Shown here piece by piece: positions 11,104 to 20,881 of a stretch of 64,000 nucleotides of DNA; within the stretch, counting starts at the first letter, position 1; the number at the start of each line of letters is the position of its first letter. The position numbers and the translations under genes are program-made. A model generated the notes under the pieces. It saw only the letters and a list, made by a program, of their open reading frames with translations. It made no database searches and had not been told where the DNA came from. The DNA is from Xylogone sp. PMI_703 (lineage: Eukaryota; Ascomycota; Leotiomycetes), in assembly GCA_021399445.1 (NCBI GenBank), contig JAJTUQ010000003.1, forward strand, positions 2,294,001-2,358,000. Direction: 5' to 3'.

Positions 11104-12552
11104 TCTGTTTAATGTTTATTTGGAGTTTATGATTGTAGGTTAATGAATATTGAGAAATAATTCTTCCAGCTCGTTGCTCCACCAGAAACAACGTGCATAC
11201 AAACTGTCCCTCTTATAAGTTAAACGCCTTTCATTTTTCATTTCATTTTTTATATTTCACGGTCCCACTTTTTCGAGTAATTCCTCACCTAAACGGTCTC
11301 GCCAGTATGAATCATTACAATTTTGCCCCTGCATTTAAAAGGCTTGTTCTGAGTGGTCAATTTAAAAGCAATGGCAACTCTCATTGCGGGGAAACGTCAT
11401 GCTTCAGTCGCCAGTTTGGTTAATTGCATTGAGTACTTTGATTAGAAATCAGCCCACTAGCGTTGGGCAGGGTTGCCACTTAAGCTTTTATTTCTATTGT
11501 AAGGTTAGTTCTGAACACACGCTACCATATCACTAGGACCATTCCCGCATGCACAAGGATGGCGCGCGGTATCTACGGTAGGAGGCTATTCTATAGAAGT
11601 AACTCGGTCTGAGCTGTCAAGTTTGTTGGTTGCAGGTGCAGAGAATGCTTCGAAGACAAGCGGTTCAGAAAGTGATAGAAATCCAGAAGGCAGTAAATTC
11701 CTAGGCAGCTAAGAGTTCTATACATACAGGGTAGTGGACATTGTTTCGCGGCACATGAAAACAATACTGTACGCAAATACAAATGACATTTCTCGCCAGC
11801 AGTATTTGGCTATTGAAAATTGTAACGTGGAGACTTTCTTTTCTGGATGATGGAGAATATATATTTCTCTTCTAATTGAATTTGACTTGGGAATCACGAT
11901 GTCTTTTTCTTCCTCTTTTCGTTAGCTCCACTCCTTCAATTCTAGAGATTGGATAACAAGCAAGAATTATGGGCTTCCTGGAGGGATCCGTGAGTGGTGG
12001 ACGTAATAATTAGCTATCAGAGAGACGCTCAATGAGTTGTATACATCTATTCTATTCTCAATGGTATCGGATAATCTAGTTCTTAGAGACCGATGTTCAT
12101 GGCATTCTGGTATGATACACTCTGTATTCAGGCAGATCTTCTGCAATGGATCTTTGTTAACGAGAAGCATCGTATTGAAAGAGATGCGAGCAAATTATCT
12201 AGAAGCTTTTAGTAAGTATATTTAACATAGTATTTTTTGGGTGGGTTACTTATTGTGAAGTGTGTGTCATACTGGGTATTTGGGGTCTTTTTCTACATAC
12301 GGTATATGCTCCCATTCTGAGCTACATCAAACATTTCGGCCATCACATTGCATGCAATTATTCGTGCGGTTGAGAACTAAACTATGCATGACGTATCATA
12401 TTCCCATGAATATAGAGCAATGATTCAATGCTGCATTGTACTAAATTGCCTAACCGTGCAGTCTTTTATAAATTCATTCGGATGCGCAACCCAACAGCAC
12501 CACTTGAAAAATATCAACTTTCAAGCAATACAAGTATCATCGCGACTTCATT
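11104..12552. other. Intergenic, divergent promoters of the CMD gene and the GST gene
   Basis: 1.45 kb of AT-rich DNA with only short unsupported frames. It must hold both promoters. The segment 11353-11373 resembles 8913-8933 (19 of 21 bases) and may mark a decayed repeat. Confidence 0.4.
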
Positions 12553-13256
12553 ATGCTTACATTATACTTTCTCCAGACTTCTAGGGCATTTCGGATTGCG
12601 TGGCTTCTCGAAGAGTTGGGACTGGAGTATGAACTGAAATATGCAGATCGCAATCCCGACCTTACTGCACCATCTGATCTGAAGATACCCACATCTTTGG
12701 GAAAGTCACCAGCCATTCTGGATGATGGAATATCCATAGGCGAATCAGGAGCAATCACCGAGTAAGTAAGACAAATAGTGTATTCATTTCCTCCGTACTC
12801 ATGCACAAAATTAGATATCTTGTGGATAAATATGATCAGGGATCTCGATTGTGGCCCCTGGATCCAGTGCTCCGGAGCAAGATTCGTGAATTTATGTGGG
12901 CATCTGAAGGCACTTTCTTTATGCACGCCCTTCCAATTTGGAGGCTACGTCAATATTGTGAGGGTTCTACAAGAGCCACTGAGGCTTTGCCCGAGATTGA
13001 AGCAAAGTATGCAGCTCCAGTTCGCCAAGATTTTGACTGGCTTGAGAATGAGCTCGGTCGAGGTCAGGGTGATTACTTGGTTGGAGATCAACTGACGGTG
13101 GCTGATACTATGATGGCGTTCACTATACAGTTTATCACTGCCTATGACCTTGGCCTGGAGAAGAAGTCGTGGCCACGAGTTAGTCGATGGCTCCGCAATG
13201 TGGAGAGTCGTGAAGCATACAAACGTGCCGTTCAGAAGACGGGGCACCACATCTAG
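12553..13256 (+). CDS. Glutathione S-transferase
   Basis: Two exons (12553-12761, 12815-13256) joined over a 53 nt intron give 216 residues. The amino-terminal thioredoxin fold is clear: LYFLQTSRAFRIAWLLEELG, residues 4-23, with the Ser of TSRA in the usual catalytic position, then GKSPAIL with the cis-Pro loop and ESGAITEYL, the glutathione gamma-glutamyl contact (ES). The carboxy-terminal helical domain has the VGDQLTVADTMMAF segment with the conserved N-capping box Asp. It would conjugate glutathione to electrophiles or act as a lyase/isomerase in the cytosol. The subgroup resembles fungal GstA/Ure2p-like enzymes, but this is not certain. It lies next to CMD, ABM and SnoaL family genes. 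Confidence 0.92.
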
Positions 13257-13473
13257 TCACAATAGGAGCCTTAATTGCATAACTGTGCGCATATCTATCT
13301 AGTGTTGCTTGATTATCAACCAATGAATTTGCATTCAATAATCACAGTTTTTATAGATTGTGAGCAGCAATACAGGAGGAAGGCAATCCTAGAATCAATC
13401 CAACCATTATCACCGGTGTGGTTGACGCCTGATAACAATAACCCATGGTACAAACGGCTTAACTTTGACCAAC

Positions 13474-13545
13474 GTGGATACCACAGCGGATGAATAATAG
13501 GGAACATTTTATCATGAACAATAATCTAGAATCTGTGGTATCCAC
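13474..13545. repeat. 13 bp inverted repeat with 46 bp loop
   Basis: GTGGATACCACAG at 13474-13486 is the exact reverse complement of CTGTGGTATCCAC at 13533-13545. Located about 220 bp after the GST stop, it could form a hairpin in the 3' region or be a mobile-element relic. Confidence 0.6.
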
Positions 13546-13655
13546 TTTTATACTGTGAGACTAGAGATAAAAGCTCGGTTTTATCACGGGGGGAACGATA
13601 TGTCGATTTTGAATCTTTTTTGTGTCCGGGAAAAGATAGTGGCACCATGTCTCCA

Positions 13656-13719
13656 GAAATGGATAAAGGTTCTATATGTAGTTATATCCTGAAATGGATA
13701 TAGATTCTACATGTGGTTA
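13656..13719. repeat. Imperfect 29 bp direct repeat pair
   Basis: Copies start GAAATGGATA at 13656 and 13691 and agree at 25 of 29 positions, with a 35 bp period. This is a short local duplication upstream of the ABM-domain gene. Confidence 0.6.
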
Positions 13720-13941
13720 GCTCCTATGTGTCTCTACTGAGGGCCAGTCAAGCCTGCCTAGTCTCATGACAAGTTCGCCTGGTATCACATCACACTGCTC
13801 TTCTTTATGGATATATAATCCCCATATATTCTAATTATATATTTGAACTATGAGATATCATAAGAAAATCAAGCAATCATTAAACGTTTACACCACGCAT
13901 CTCCTTAAAAGCCAAATATAAGACTCTAAAGTTTATACAGA

Positions 13942-14439
13942 ATGTCGACAGAAACTATAATTATCATTGCTATCTTAACTCCTCGGAAGGATCAGTTCAG
14001 CCAGGTATGTGTATCTACGCTTCTTGTTGGTTTTTAGGACATTAACTACTATTATTATTTGATACTGTACGATACTAGTGGATACTAAATAGTTGTGTAG
14101 GTCCTAAAACTTCTGGAAGAAGTCCTAATTCCAGCAGTAAAAGCCAGAGAGCCCGAGTGCTTAGAGTTCTCTATTCACCGAGAAGTCAACCCCACAACTG
14201 ACTTTGAGGAGATACTAACTTATGAGAAGTAAGACGTTCCCGTTCTTTGCAAATTACAACGTCGATGATGAGATGAGTTAATCAACGCCAATAGATTCCA
14301 TAACCCAGCGGCTGTCGAATTCCATCAGAATAACGCAGCCTTCTTGGAAGTTGTCAAAACTCTTAAGGACAAAGACCTGCTTGAAAAGCCTCTCTATTCC
14401 AGGACTGTCAAAGTGGTGGGTGGATTTACGAGATCATAA
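13942..14439 (+). CDS. Small ABM-domain (antibiotic biosynthesis monooxygenase-fold) protein
   Basis: A gene of three very short exons (13942-14004, 14101-14228, 14295-14439) separated by GT-AG introns of 96 and 66 nt; together they encode 111 residues. The protein begins MSTETIIIIAILTPRK, continues with a helix LKLLEEVLIPAVKAREPECL, the strand EFSIHREV and EILTYEKFHN, and ends in LYSRTVKVVGGF. This is the order of the dimeric ferredoxin-like ABM fold: strand one, a long helix, a strand with E/H, the YE(K/R) turn, then a helix HQNNAAFLEVVKTL. Members include cofactor-free oxygenases on polyketide aromatics and simple stress proteins; the reaction here is unknown. It lies between the GST and the SnoaL-like genes. 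Confidence 0.75.
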
Positions 14440-15111
14440 ATGGAATTTTGTCATGAGATAGTTATGTAAGATTTTAAATATAAGCCTACTTCCCGGCCAC
14501 ATGGGCATGTAGAGAATCTACGGTTATTCATTCATATCTGTCAGTGACTTGCCATCTACCACTTGTGAATTGTTAGACTAGTATGTGGGTAGTGAGGTAA
14601 AAGAACAGCTTTGAGTATTCCTGATATTGGAAGTTAACTAGTATTCTGAATTTATATAGAGTAGAAATTGGAATTGTACCCTCTGGTCACATCTGCAAGA
14701 ACTGTAATCTATGCAGACCTGGACTCCACTACTTGCCTACTATTTATAGTCGAGTTCTAGCCATACTTAAGTATAGATAGGAACGGCTCACTTTGCTGCA
14801 TATTATTCATATATAGTATAACCTAAATGTTTGGGTAGAGATAGGATGAAGAATCAAAATCCAGTCAGAGCCTAATCATATATTTAAGAGCTCTTATCGA
14901 GGTCTCTCATCGGGTAGTCAAAATCCAGATATCACGCCATGTACATAAGCCTAGAGACATAAGGATTCTTTGCATAAGGCATTCAAAATAAGACAGAAAT
15001 TTCATCCTTAATATTCTGAGGCACAACTGCTTCGAGATACAAAAACTAGTGGATTTAATCAGCTATTTCAAATTTCCTCTTGCGTGAAGCTAAAGCTGGC
15101 ATCCACCGAAT
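14440..15111. other. Intergenic, convergent 3' flanks
   Basis: AT-rich spacer between the convergent ABM and SnoaL-like genes. No coding region or structured element was recognised. Confidence 0.45.
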
Positions 15112-15683
15112 TTAGAAAATCTGGTTTCCGTCCTTGTCGAATTTGATTTCTTTGCCTGGGTTTGGTTGCTGTACAAGTCCCAGCTGTTGTAGAACAGTGA
15201 TTCCTCCCTCTTCAGCAATTTCGTGGGTGATCTTTCCGTTCTTTAGTGTAAAGATAGTGATACCTGAAAAATGTATTTTCCTGCCTGTATTTGGGCTTTC
15301 AAGTTTACCCACTGTCAAATCATCGAAGGCCACCCCGGTGTGTGTACCACCCCCAACCCACTGAGCCGCGACGTAGTCTCCCTCCGCAATCAAAGGAGTT
15401 AGGTATGGCCGAAATGTTAAATCCGGGAATGCCTACTCGTTCTTGCAGTCAGCTTATGGTGTATGGCGCTTTTATCTAATAACTCTGTGGTTTTGTGTCA
15501 TACCTCTCTAAATTCTGAGAGCATTCTCTTTGCTTCAGCTTTTCCATGACGTGGTCCATGATTTGGGTAACTTTGCAGAAAATCATCCGAGCAAAGTTCA
15601 TCGACTACTGACACATTGCCCTTGACCCAATATTCGTCAAAGTATTTTTCAATAACAGCTTTGTTTTGCCTTTCAGTCGACAT
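15112..15683 (-). CDS. SnoaL-like (NTF2-fold) polyketide cyclase family protein
   Basis: Two exons on the minus strand, 15504-15683 and 15112-15432, joined across a 71 nt intron, give 166 residues. The joint reads MLSEFRE then AFPDLTFRPYLTPLIAEGD, the hallmark of SnoaL/ester-cyclase proteins (FPDL..., IAEGD.VA..W). Further family features are the starting helix KAVIEKYFDEYWVKGN, DELCSDDFLQ, FSGITIFTLKNGKI and the closing QQLGLV. The fold is a small alpha+beta barrel. Members cyclise aromatic polyketides, or act as dehydratases or isomerases; many fungal copies have no assigned role. Its convergent partner is an ABM-fold gene, a pairing often met in aromatic polyketide pathways. Confidence 0.87.
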
Positions 15684-16880
15684 ATTGACAATATTAAGTC
15701 TGATTCAAAATTCAATGAAATTATAGGATGCGAAAACTAATTGTCGATGTGTTCACAGTATTGGGAGTACAAGCCGTGGAAGGCATCAGCGGTCACTTTA
15801 TACTGATCTAATAGCTTGTTGGCCGGTCTGTTCCTGCAAGGAAAGCAAGACGATAGTCAGGATTGTTCGTAGAGCATAACCGTTTCTTAAGATTAAGCAT
15901 AATTGCTGTGAAACTGACGAATTAGATCCATAATACGTATTAATTAATTGTAGCCATCCGGCCCAGGCCTCTCTAAACTGATTTGTGTCGCGCTTTAGGA
16001 AGTGTCATAATACCGTATACTCTCGCATCTACCAGAGTTAGGCTAGCCTAACACGTATTAGATTTTGCTGATTATACAAGGATCTCAAACTCCTTTTGTA
16101 TCCATGGCTGCTGATACAGGATCTGTTCTATCCCTGATGGTATAATTCTGGTAAATCTGAGAGTATACGGTATGCCTATGAGATCATAAGCTATCTGCAT
16201 GTGAACAGAGTTCCCGACTTTGGGGTACATTCGTCCGAGTCAAAACTAGCCATTTCTGTATCTCCAAGACAGGTGTGTTAAGCGGAAGTAATATGGCATT
16301 AGTGGCCAATGAGGTAGTAATCGGTTATTCTGAATCAGGAGAATGGTCCTTGAATCGGAAAGGTGCACATTTACTGTCATAAGTGAGGCTTGGGCCGGGA
16401 CTCGTGTAATCAACGGGTACACGTAAAGGCTTACAGAGAAGTAAATACGGCACACTTCCTATTCTAGACTCTATTAGCTGTAATTGAGCTACATGGAGCA
16501 TAACGAGCGGATTAATAAATTAACGGGAGAGTGGACGCCCTATCTTACTTAACCGTGAAGCGTAATAGTTCTGACGCATATGTAAGCTGGAAAGGTACTC
16601 GGACATAATAAAAACAAATAAAAATAAATGGAATAGTTAAGGCTGCTTTCGTAAAACAAAAGTAAATAGTCTGGGACTTTAATGATTGTAATTATAAAGA
16701 TTATATTGCACATGGCATTATCTAAACCAATCACTTTCTAATATGGCCGAGACACAGCACACTTGGCTATATTCAAGCGACTTGCAAATCTACCCCTCAA
16801 TCAACAACCTCATGTCAAACTGTAAACGTAATTAACCCGGTAATTTATATTATCCCTCATACTTTCTTCAAATCTACAGA
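15684..16880. other. Intergenic, SnoaL and esterase promoters, with a TIR element inside
   Basis: 1.2 kb between divergent genes. No coding region is supported. The region contains the inverted-repeat element at 16013-16170. Confidence 0.5.
16013..16170. mobile_element. MITE-like element with 28 bp terminal inverted repeats and TA flanks
   Basis: The left end (16013-16040, starting CCGTATACTCTC) and the right end (16143-16170, ending GAGAGTATACGG) are inverted copies. The outer 12 bp match perfectly and 24 of 28 positions match overall. Each end is flanked by a TA dinucleotide (16011-16012 and 16171-16172), as in Tc1/mariner target duplications. Inside lies a perfect 16 bp palindrome at 16037-16052. 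There is no room for a transposase, so it would be non-autonomous. No second copy was noticed in the window. Confidence 0.6.
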
Positions 16881-18521
16881 ATGGCCCCGACAGAGCCTTT
16901 CATAGTCAAAGTTCAGAATGGAGAGATAGAAGGATTCATATCTTCTGAAGCACCCAATACTGCTCAGTTCCTTGGCATACCATATGCAGAACCTCCCATA
17001 GGCCCTCTAAGATGGGCACCGCCAGTTCCCAAGATTATAGATCGTCATATAACGGCTAAAACATTTGGTCATTCATGCACACAATTTGATATAAAAGCCC
17101 CAACCCTTTGGAATAGAGATGTCACTGAGCTCATTTCAAGCGGGCCGCGGTCAGAGGACTGTTTAACATTGAATATTTGGATGCCTACACGATCAACAGT
17201 ACGCAACCAAGGCTCTACCGGCGATAATATAAAATTGCCGGTCATTGTGTGGATTCATGGAGGGGGATTTACCGGGTGTGGGGGAGATGTGCCATACCAG
17301 AATCCCTATCAGTGGGTAGAAAGAAGCCAGAAGCATCTGGTCGTTGGCATCAAGTAAGTATCCAGTATATATCAAAGCTCGATAGAATGTAACCGCTTGA
17401 TAGCTATCGTCTCAATATCTTTGGCTTCCCATGCGCAGCTGGACTCAAACCTGAGGAAAACAATCTAGGACTACTAGATCAAAAACTTGCGATTGAGTGG
17501 GTTCGTCGTAATATCGCCGCCTTCGGTGGTGATGCCTCCCGACTTACACTCTGGGGACAATCTGCTGGAGCAATGTCTGCCGACTACCACAACTTCTCCT
17601 ACTTGAAAGACCCTCCATTCCACGGTATAATCTTGAACTCGGGAACAGCATTATTACCACTTGCACACGCAAAAAGATACCCAACTGGGCCACAAAATTT
17701 CTCTTTTGTTGCAAAGCACTTTGGATGTCCCACAACAGATCCACAAGGAGAACTGGAATTCATGAGGAGTATTAATGCAGATGACATTATAAGATTCTTA
17801 GGTCACCACTGGGACAGTGGTTCAGAGCCACGTTTAGCTTTTATTCCAGTTGTCGATGATAGATTCGTATTTGCAGATCATTTTTCAAGAGGATTAGCTG
17901 GGAAGTTTAGCCAAATCGTGAGTCAGTTGCATTTTTAATAGCTGTTAGCAGTCCGCCAACCTAGCATAGCCAGCCATTATAGGAACAACGGCCCAGGAAG
18001 GAGATTCTATCGTTCCGTGGCACCCTGAGGCTATTGACACTGCCATGTCTGACCGGGCGACGAAAAGATTTCTTCAATCAGCAGAGGAGACCACAAAGTA
18101 ATATCATTTCTATCGCATCCGGGCTCGCTACTAATCGTAAAACAGATATCGTCTTCAAAACAATGCGCTGACATTCCGCTATCTTTACACTGGAATCTTT
18201 CCCAACATCTGTCCCCGGCCGTGGCAGCGTTCCTACCATTCTTCGGAGATTCCCATTATATTCGGAACCTCAGATATATCTCGTGGACCGGATACTGAAT
18301 TAGAGAAGCAAACGTCATTTGCTTATCAAGACATGTATCTGGCTTTTGCTGAAGATCCTATTAATGGATTGGTATCGATGGGCTGGAAACCATATGGCCC
18401 GGAAGGTGTTGGTATCGTATTAGGGCTACCTGGATCTGCTTTTAAAGTCTTAGCCGCTAATGAGTTTGACCAAATTTGCCATAAAACGGATTTTAATAAT
18501 GAAGAGAATCCAAAGCTTTAA
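16881..18521 (+). CDS. Type-B carboxylesterase / lipase (alpha/beta hydrolase)
   Basis: Four exons (16881-17353, 17404-17917, 17970-18097, 18146-18521) with introns of 50, 52 and 48 nt encode 496 residues. Family blocks include FLGIPYAEPPIGPLRWAPP, EDCLTLNIW, the oxyanion-hole loop WIHGGGF and the nucleophile elbow LWGQSAGA with Ser211. The usual Glu before the Ser is Gln, giving GQSAG instead of GESAG. The catalytic acid is probably the Glu of GTTAQEGDS and the His that of YHSSEIPIIFG. The protein starts MAPTEPF with no signal peptide, so it is probably intracellular. It would hydrolyse carboxylic esters of unknown identity. It is divergent from the SnoaL-like gene and convergent with the Zn2Cys6 regulator, 247 bp away. 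Confidence 0.92.
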
Positions 18522-18768
18522 GTTGCTCCATTCATTAATGAAGGGGCTAGAATCAGTTTGTATCAAACGCCTACATGTCAAAGGAATATCCAAGTGTTTA
18601 TCAAATAAGCTTCAATATAGTGAATAGAATGGGAACGCAAGTTACACAGCACACATAGGTCTAACGCCAATGATGTTATACACAACCACAGCACTCCTCT
18701 ACCCATACTTGGAACAGAATGGAAGATAAAAATTGTGACTTTTCACTACAGCCCGCTATTATACTATC

Positions 18769-20487
18769 TTACGATCTAGTCTCAATCTCAGCAACGCTCC
18801 ACTCCTGGTCACACTTATCATCAATTGGAGTCGAGAAGTGGCTTAAGAACGTGAGCATCCACTGATCCAACCTAAAAGAAGTATCCATAGATTGCAAACA
18901 AGCTTTATGAAAGGCTCTCAATCTCGCAAAACACAAATCCAACGTTGGCCAATATTGTCTTAGCTTGGTAAGCATCTCGTAGTTCTTCTCGAGTCGCGTC
19001 CGGGAGAGTTGAATCTGAGTGTCATCTTCGCTGAAGAGCAGTGTGTGTATCTGAACTGTTGAGGAGATGACTAGAACGTGCCCTACCATATTGTATAGGA
19101 TATCACATCCCGGAGTGTTGTGTGCTGCATACGTCAGTTGGCAAAGCCTAGCAGCATAGTTTTTGCATTTAGTAGCGTAGAAATGTGCTCGGTCGGGAGT
19201 GGAGCTATGGCAATCTTCGTGAAGGAATTGATAGCATATGAGTTGGCCGAAATGATAGTGGCCGAAGTGTACGGCCGTGAATGTTCGGCCAAGGCTCTTT
19301 GATGACCAGTATGCAAGGTTCTCCGGTGTATCTCGCATACAATCAGGAATGCTTACTTCCCATTCATCAAGCTTCTTGGAAAGACTATCAACTTCATCCT
19401 CTATAGTTACCCCTTTATGCTGGGCGGTAACCTTTTTGTTGTTATACTCATTGATCTCATGCAGAATGCCATTAAGTTTAACCATCTCAGCGATCAACGA
19501 AGACTGATATTCCAACGACGACTTCTTCGCAAGAGACTCGTAATCCTCTTCGATCTTGGCAGAGTTGAATACCGTTTCGTTCATGGGCAAAGGAATGCCA
19601 TCTGGTTTACTTAAGACTTTTGGGAGGCGCATGGCATCAGAAGTCCATGTATCAATCATCCACAATGACCACCACACTGTTGCAGTCAGCTATACCTGGA
19701 ACAGTTAAGCTGCTAGGTAGAAAAATACCTCTCAGATTCATCTCCTTCTCAATCCCATTAGCGGCCGGCCGCTTGGCTAGATCCAAAAGCATTGCCATCC
19801 GACAAGCCGTCGAATAATACACGCACTCTCCATAACCATTACCTTCCGAAATACATATAGCTCCAAGCAATACACATGCCTGAATAGTTGTCAAGGAGAC
19901 ATCACGAAGGTCTAGGAGGCGCTCGCTCTCTTTCATGTATCCACTGGTTCTATCTCGAGGATCAATGGCTGCAAACACCGGATTTGTAGAAAACCTAGCG
20001 CTCAGAGCCATCATAGCATATAACACAACAGGCGGAACCTTTCCTCGTGCAAGGTCATGCTCAAAGGTCGGCCGGTGGAACAAGCTATGGAATTGATCAT
20101 GAGCATAGTCGAAATATAAATTCACCAGCTCAACACAAAGTGCCTGCGGAGGTAAACCGGAGCTCCTAGAATGTGAGACCCTTGGAGTCTCCGTGGAGGA
20201 TGGCATAAGATGCGGTGGTGCCACGCCATTTATTCCATTGAGTTTAGCAATCTTGTTATTTGAGTGTAGGTGATGCGACGAGATCTTTGGGACCCTATGA
20301 ATGCCGGTACATGGGATTTTGTGGCTAAGGCAATATGTGCATGGAAGACCTGCGCCAGTAACTTCGCATTTACGACGACGGTTCCTGCATCATGTCAGTG
20401 CAAGGGCATCATAAGTGTGGGTTTTCATAATATGTGAAATGAAGTTAATACTCACCGACAGGCTAAACAAGCTGTCGATAGTCTCAT
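18769..20487 (-). CDS. Zn2Cys6 transcription factor with Fungal_trans domain
   Basis: Three exons on the minus strand (20456-20487, 19729-20384, 18769-19676) with introns of 71 and 52 nt give 531 residues. Exon 1 is only 32 nt; joined to exon 2 it forms the DNA-binding cluster Cys7-x2-Cys10-x6-Cys17-x8-Cys26-x2-Cys29-x6-Cys36, with the basic RNRRRK stretch. The middle domain has the PF04082 landmarks LVNLYFDYAHDQFHSLFHRP, GYGECVYYSTACRMAMLLDL and, across the second junction, NLR-VWWSLWMIDTW. It would be a nuclear regulator, most simply of its neighbours (esterase, SnoaL group or alpha-galactosidase); which of them is not shown by the sequence. A perfect 12 bp CCGCGG-centred palindrome lies 180 bp upstream of its start. 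Confidence 0.93.
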
Positions 20488-20881
20488 AGCTAAATCGAAA
20501 TAGACTCGAGATCATAGAGTTAGTCTTCGCTCGTTGAAGGATCTAGATGATGTCGTGCTCTCTCAGTGGTCAATTCGGTTGTGAATCTGGAATGCGGGGA
20601 GAAGGAGCTTAGATAGAGGGAAGGGGGGAGCTCCACCAATAAATACATGGAGTGGCAGAAGCACTTATACCGCGGTATCACATTTATAGGTGCATGTTGT
20701 GGCTTGGGCTAGGTGCTTCCGTAAATAACTAGAATTGACTGTTTATTGATCGAGGTAAATATCGCCTCTACTAATGAATCTCATGCATTCTCATGGTACC
20801 AGATCCTCTAAATGACAAATAGGGCTGCAGCCTCTACTCTACATATTCTATTCTATAAAAATAAATCTGCGGGAGATCCCA
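20488..20881. other. Promoter of the Zn2Cys6 regulator and 3' flank of the alpha-galactosidase
   Basis: Short spacer between two minus-strand genes. It contains the palindrome at 20667-20678. Confidence 0.5.
20667..20678. promoter_or_regulatory. Palindrome ATACCGCGGTAT, candidate Zn2Cys6 dimer site
   Basis: A perfect 12 bp palindrome with abutting CCG and CGG half-sites, the triplets bound by Zn2Cys6 dimers. It lies 180 bp upstream of the regulator's ATG, so autoregulation is possible. Binding is inference only. Confidence 0.35.

Larger units (their letters stand above)
13257..13941. other. Intergenic with an inverted and a direct repeat
   Basis: No gene is seen. A perfect 13 bp inverted repeat pairs 13474-13486 with 13533-13545. 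Two 29 bp direct repeats lie at 13656-13684 and 13691-13719. Confidence 0.5.
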
